Assembly: GCF_030704685.1 (NCBI RefSeq)
Contig: NZ_JAUZDX010000018.1
Location: 88,362 to 152,361 of the forward strand
Length of the DNA: 64,000 nt
Reading direction: 5' to 3'
DNA from: Acidovorax sp. A1169
Lineage (GTDB): Bacteria; Pseudomonadota; Gammaproteobacteria; Burkholderiales; Burkholderiaceae_C
Shown here: one piece after another, positions 62,994-64,000 of the stretch
How the letters are laid out: each line of letters begins with the position of its first letter
Position numbering within the stretch: the first letter of the stretch is position 1
Translations under genes and position numbers: made by a program
Notes under the pieces: model-generated
What the model was told of the DNA's origin: nothing
What the model saw: only the letters and a program-made list of their open reading frames with translations
The model's database searches: none

Positions 62994-63863
62994 TCACTTC
63001 GGGTCCGGCACATAGGACACGTTGTCCGACTGCGGAAACGCGCGGGGTACCGGTGGCCGCACCGGCTGCTCGCGGATCACGCCGCTGGCGACCAGGTTCT
63101 CGCGGCTGTCGTAGCGGATGCTGATGACTTCATTGGGCTGCTCCTGCAGCCGCGTGAAGGTGGTGTGGGTGACCACGGAGGTCTCGCGCTGGCCATGTGC
63201 CGTGCCCAGTTTGGGCGATGGTGCAGGCGCCGCCTTCGCCAGGCTGCCCGCCGACTGCGAGCGCGCGGACGACTCGGCTTCCGAGGCGGGAGCGGGAGCT
63301 GCGGCGGCGGGCGACGCCGGCTCGTCGCGCAGGCGCCCGAGGCTGTTGTTGCTGCTGCTGTCGCGGCGCTGGCCCAAGGGCTCTTGTATCACGGGTGGCG
63401 CGGGCAAGGGCGGCTGCTCGCGAAACAGCGCCACGCCGATCACGCCCACGTTGGCCGGCCGGCCGGTGCGGCCGGCATAGGAGTTGCCTGCGCTGGAGAA
63501 CTCGAAGGCGGCGATCTCGCTGCTGCTCTTGCGCCAGCCGGTGATCTGGTAGCGCTCGTAGGGAGAGAACACATAGCCGCGCTGGTCCCAGGCGGCAGTC
63601 TCGCCACTGAGCACATTCACGCCATCCACCGAGGGCACGGCCAGCACCCGCTCGCCCAGGCGGTTGTGCACCGTGACGGCATAGCGCGCGCCAGGGCGGC
63701 CGGCCACCCAGTATTCGCCTTTGGCGTAATGCACGGGCAGCGTGGCGCCGGTTTCGCGGTCGACGATGGTGATATCGGCCAGGCGGCCAATGGCCTGGGC
63801 CGGCAGGCTGGCCAGCGCCAGCAGTGCAGCCAGAGCGGGAAGAATGAATGAACCGGATTTCAT
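62994..63863 (-). CDS. Exported protein of the sigma/ankyrin cassette
   Basis: 289 residues with a signal peptide (1-24, PAQA). Residues 25-150 form a beta-rich domain ('ITIVDRETGATLPVHYAKGE', 'YERYQITGWRKSSSEIAAFE', 'GRPANVGVIGVALF'). A Pro/Ser/Ala linker follows, holding QRRDSSSNNSL (165-175), SSARS (198-202) and LAKAAPAP (208-215), then a C-terminal tail. The same three motifs occur in the ankyrin protein two genes on. Location and linkage suggest the sensor input for the sigma factor (inference). I do not know the family. Confidence 0.7.
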   Translation of the reverse strand: MKSGSFILPALAALLALASLPAQAIGRLADITIVDRETGATLPVHYAKGEYWVAGRPGARYAVTVHNRLGERVLAVPSVDGVNVLSGETAAWDQRGYVFSPYERYQITGWRKSSSEIAAFEFSSAGNSYAGRTGRPANVGVIGVALFREQPPLPAPPVIQEPLGQRRDSSSNNSLGRLRDEPASPAAAAPAPASEAESSARSQSAGSLAKAAPAPSPKLGTAHGQRETSVVTHTTFTRLQEQPNEVISIRYDSRENLVASGVIREQPVRPPVPRAFPQSDNVSYVPDPK

Positions 63864-64000
63864 GGCAGCTCCATCAAAGTGTTGGTGCTGAGTGAAACGA
63901 ACGGCGGGGATGAACGGGGTTAAGCGCCACCCAAAAAAGACGAAAAATAGTGGGGCCAGGGCTTCCGGGCCAGGCGGACCTCAGGAATGCCGGAACGTCG

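Overview
This is a GC-rich chromosomal window that most resembles a member of the Comamonadaceae (Burkholderiales, for example Acidovorax or a relative). The grounds are an smc-zipA-ligA block, phaC-phaA, a prpC-acnD-prpF methylcitrate operon, a YtfG/YtfH-type pair and dispersed intergenic repeats of a kind I associate with that family. The genus call is inference. I see no rRNA, tRNA, CRISPR array or prophage.

Layout. 1-4.4 kb: a small lipocalin-like protein, then a minus-strand block with a stand-alone J-domain protein and three unrecognised proteins, led by a YebC/TACO1 gene. 4.6-9.6 kb: an SpmA-SpmB fusion, an AraC regulator divergent from an NmrA-type reductase, and an operon of an OrfX-like gene, Mn-type superoxide dismutase and a ZIP metal transporter behind a Fur-box-like site. 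10.2-14.7 kb is a worn accessory stretch: a HAD gene cut by a 154-bp inverted-repeat element, a 159-bp MITE with CTAG duplications, a CGNR regulator facing a hydrolase across a GTTACAT operator, an internally deleted EAL gene, and a TetR/VOC pair. 14.7-21.2 kb: a Ser/Thr kinase with a cyclic-nucleotide-binding domain, then an aldehyde dehydrogenase/DUF779 unit with a clear sigma-54 promoter and an AcoR-type activator nearby.

21.3-30.5 kb: a Cys/Met PLP enzyme, exonuclease I, a MltB-type lytic transglycosylase, and a cobalamin riboswitch ahead of a siderophore-type TonB receptor and a PepSY membrane protein. 30.6-36.9 kb: phaC-phaA with a terminator, PgeF, MarR divergent from a fumarylpyruvate hydrolase, and a Nudix/DUF1737 pair. 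36.9-46.3 kb: PBP1A, ligA, zipA and smc on one strand. Most of ligA is strikingly AT-rich and carries a lysine-rich insertion, which points to gene replacement from a lower-GC relative. 46.5-50.8 kb: two c-di-GMP genes. 51-58.7 kb: an ScfR-type regulator divergent from prpC-acnD-prpF-lyase, with four TTCGCAA boxes between them and a 111-bp inverted-repeat element inside the operon. 58.7-64 kb: NTF2-like and GNAT proteins, an HxlR/quinone reductase pair, and a cassette of a secreted protein, an ECF sigma factor and a membrane ankyrin protein whose two non-sigma members share linker motifs.

The best candidates for undescribed biology are the J-domain block (557-3608), the sigma/ankyrin cassette (61204-63863), the B12-riboswitch-controlled siderophore-type receptor with PepSY partner (25501-29426), and the mosaic ligA.
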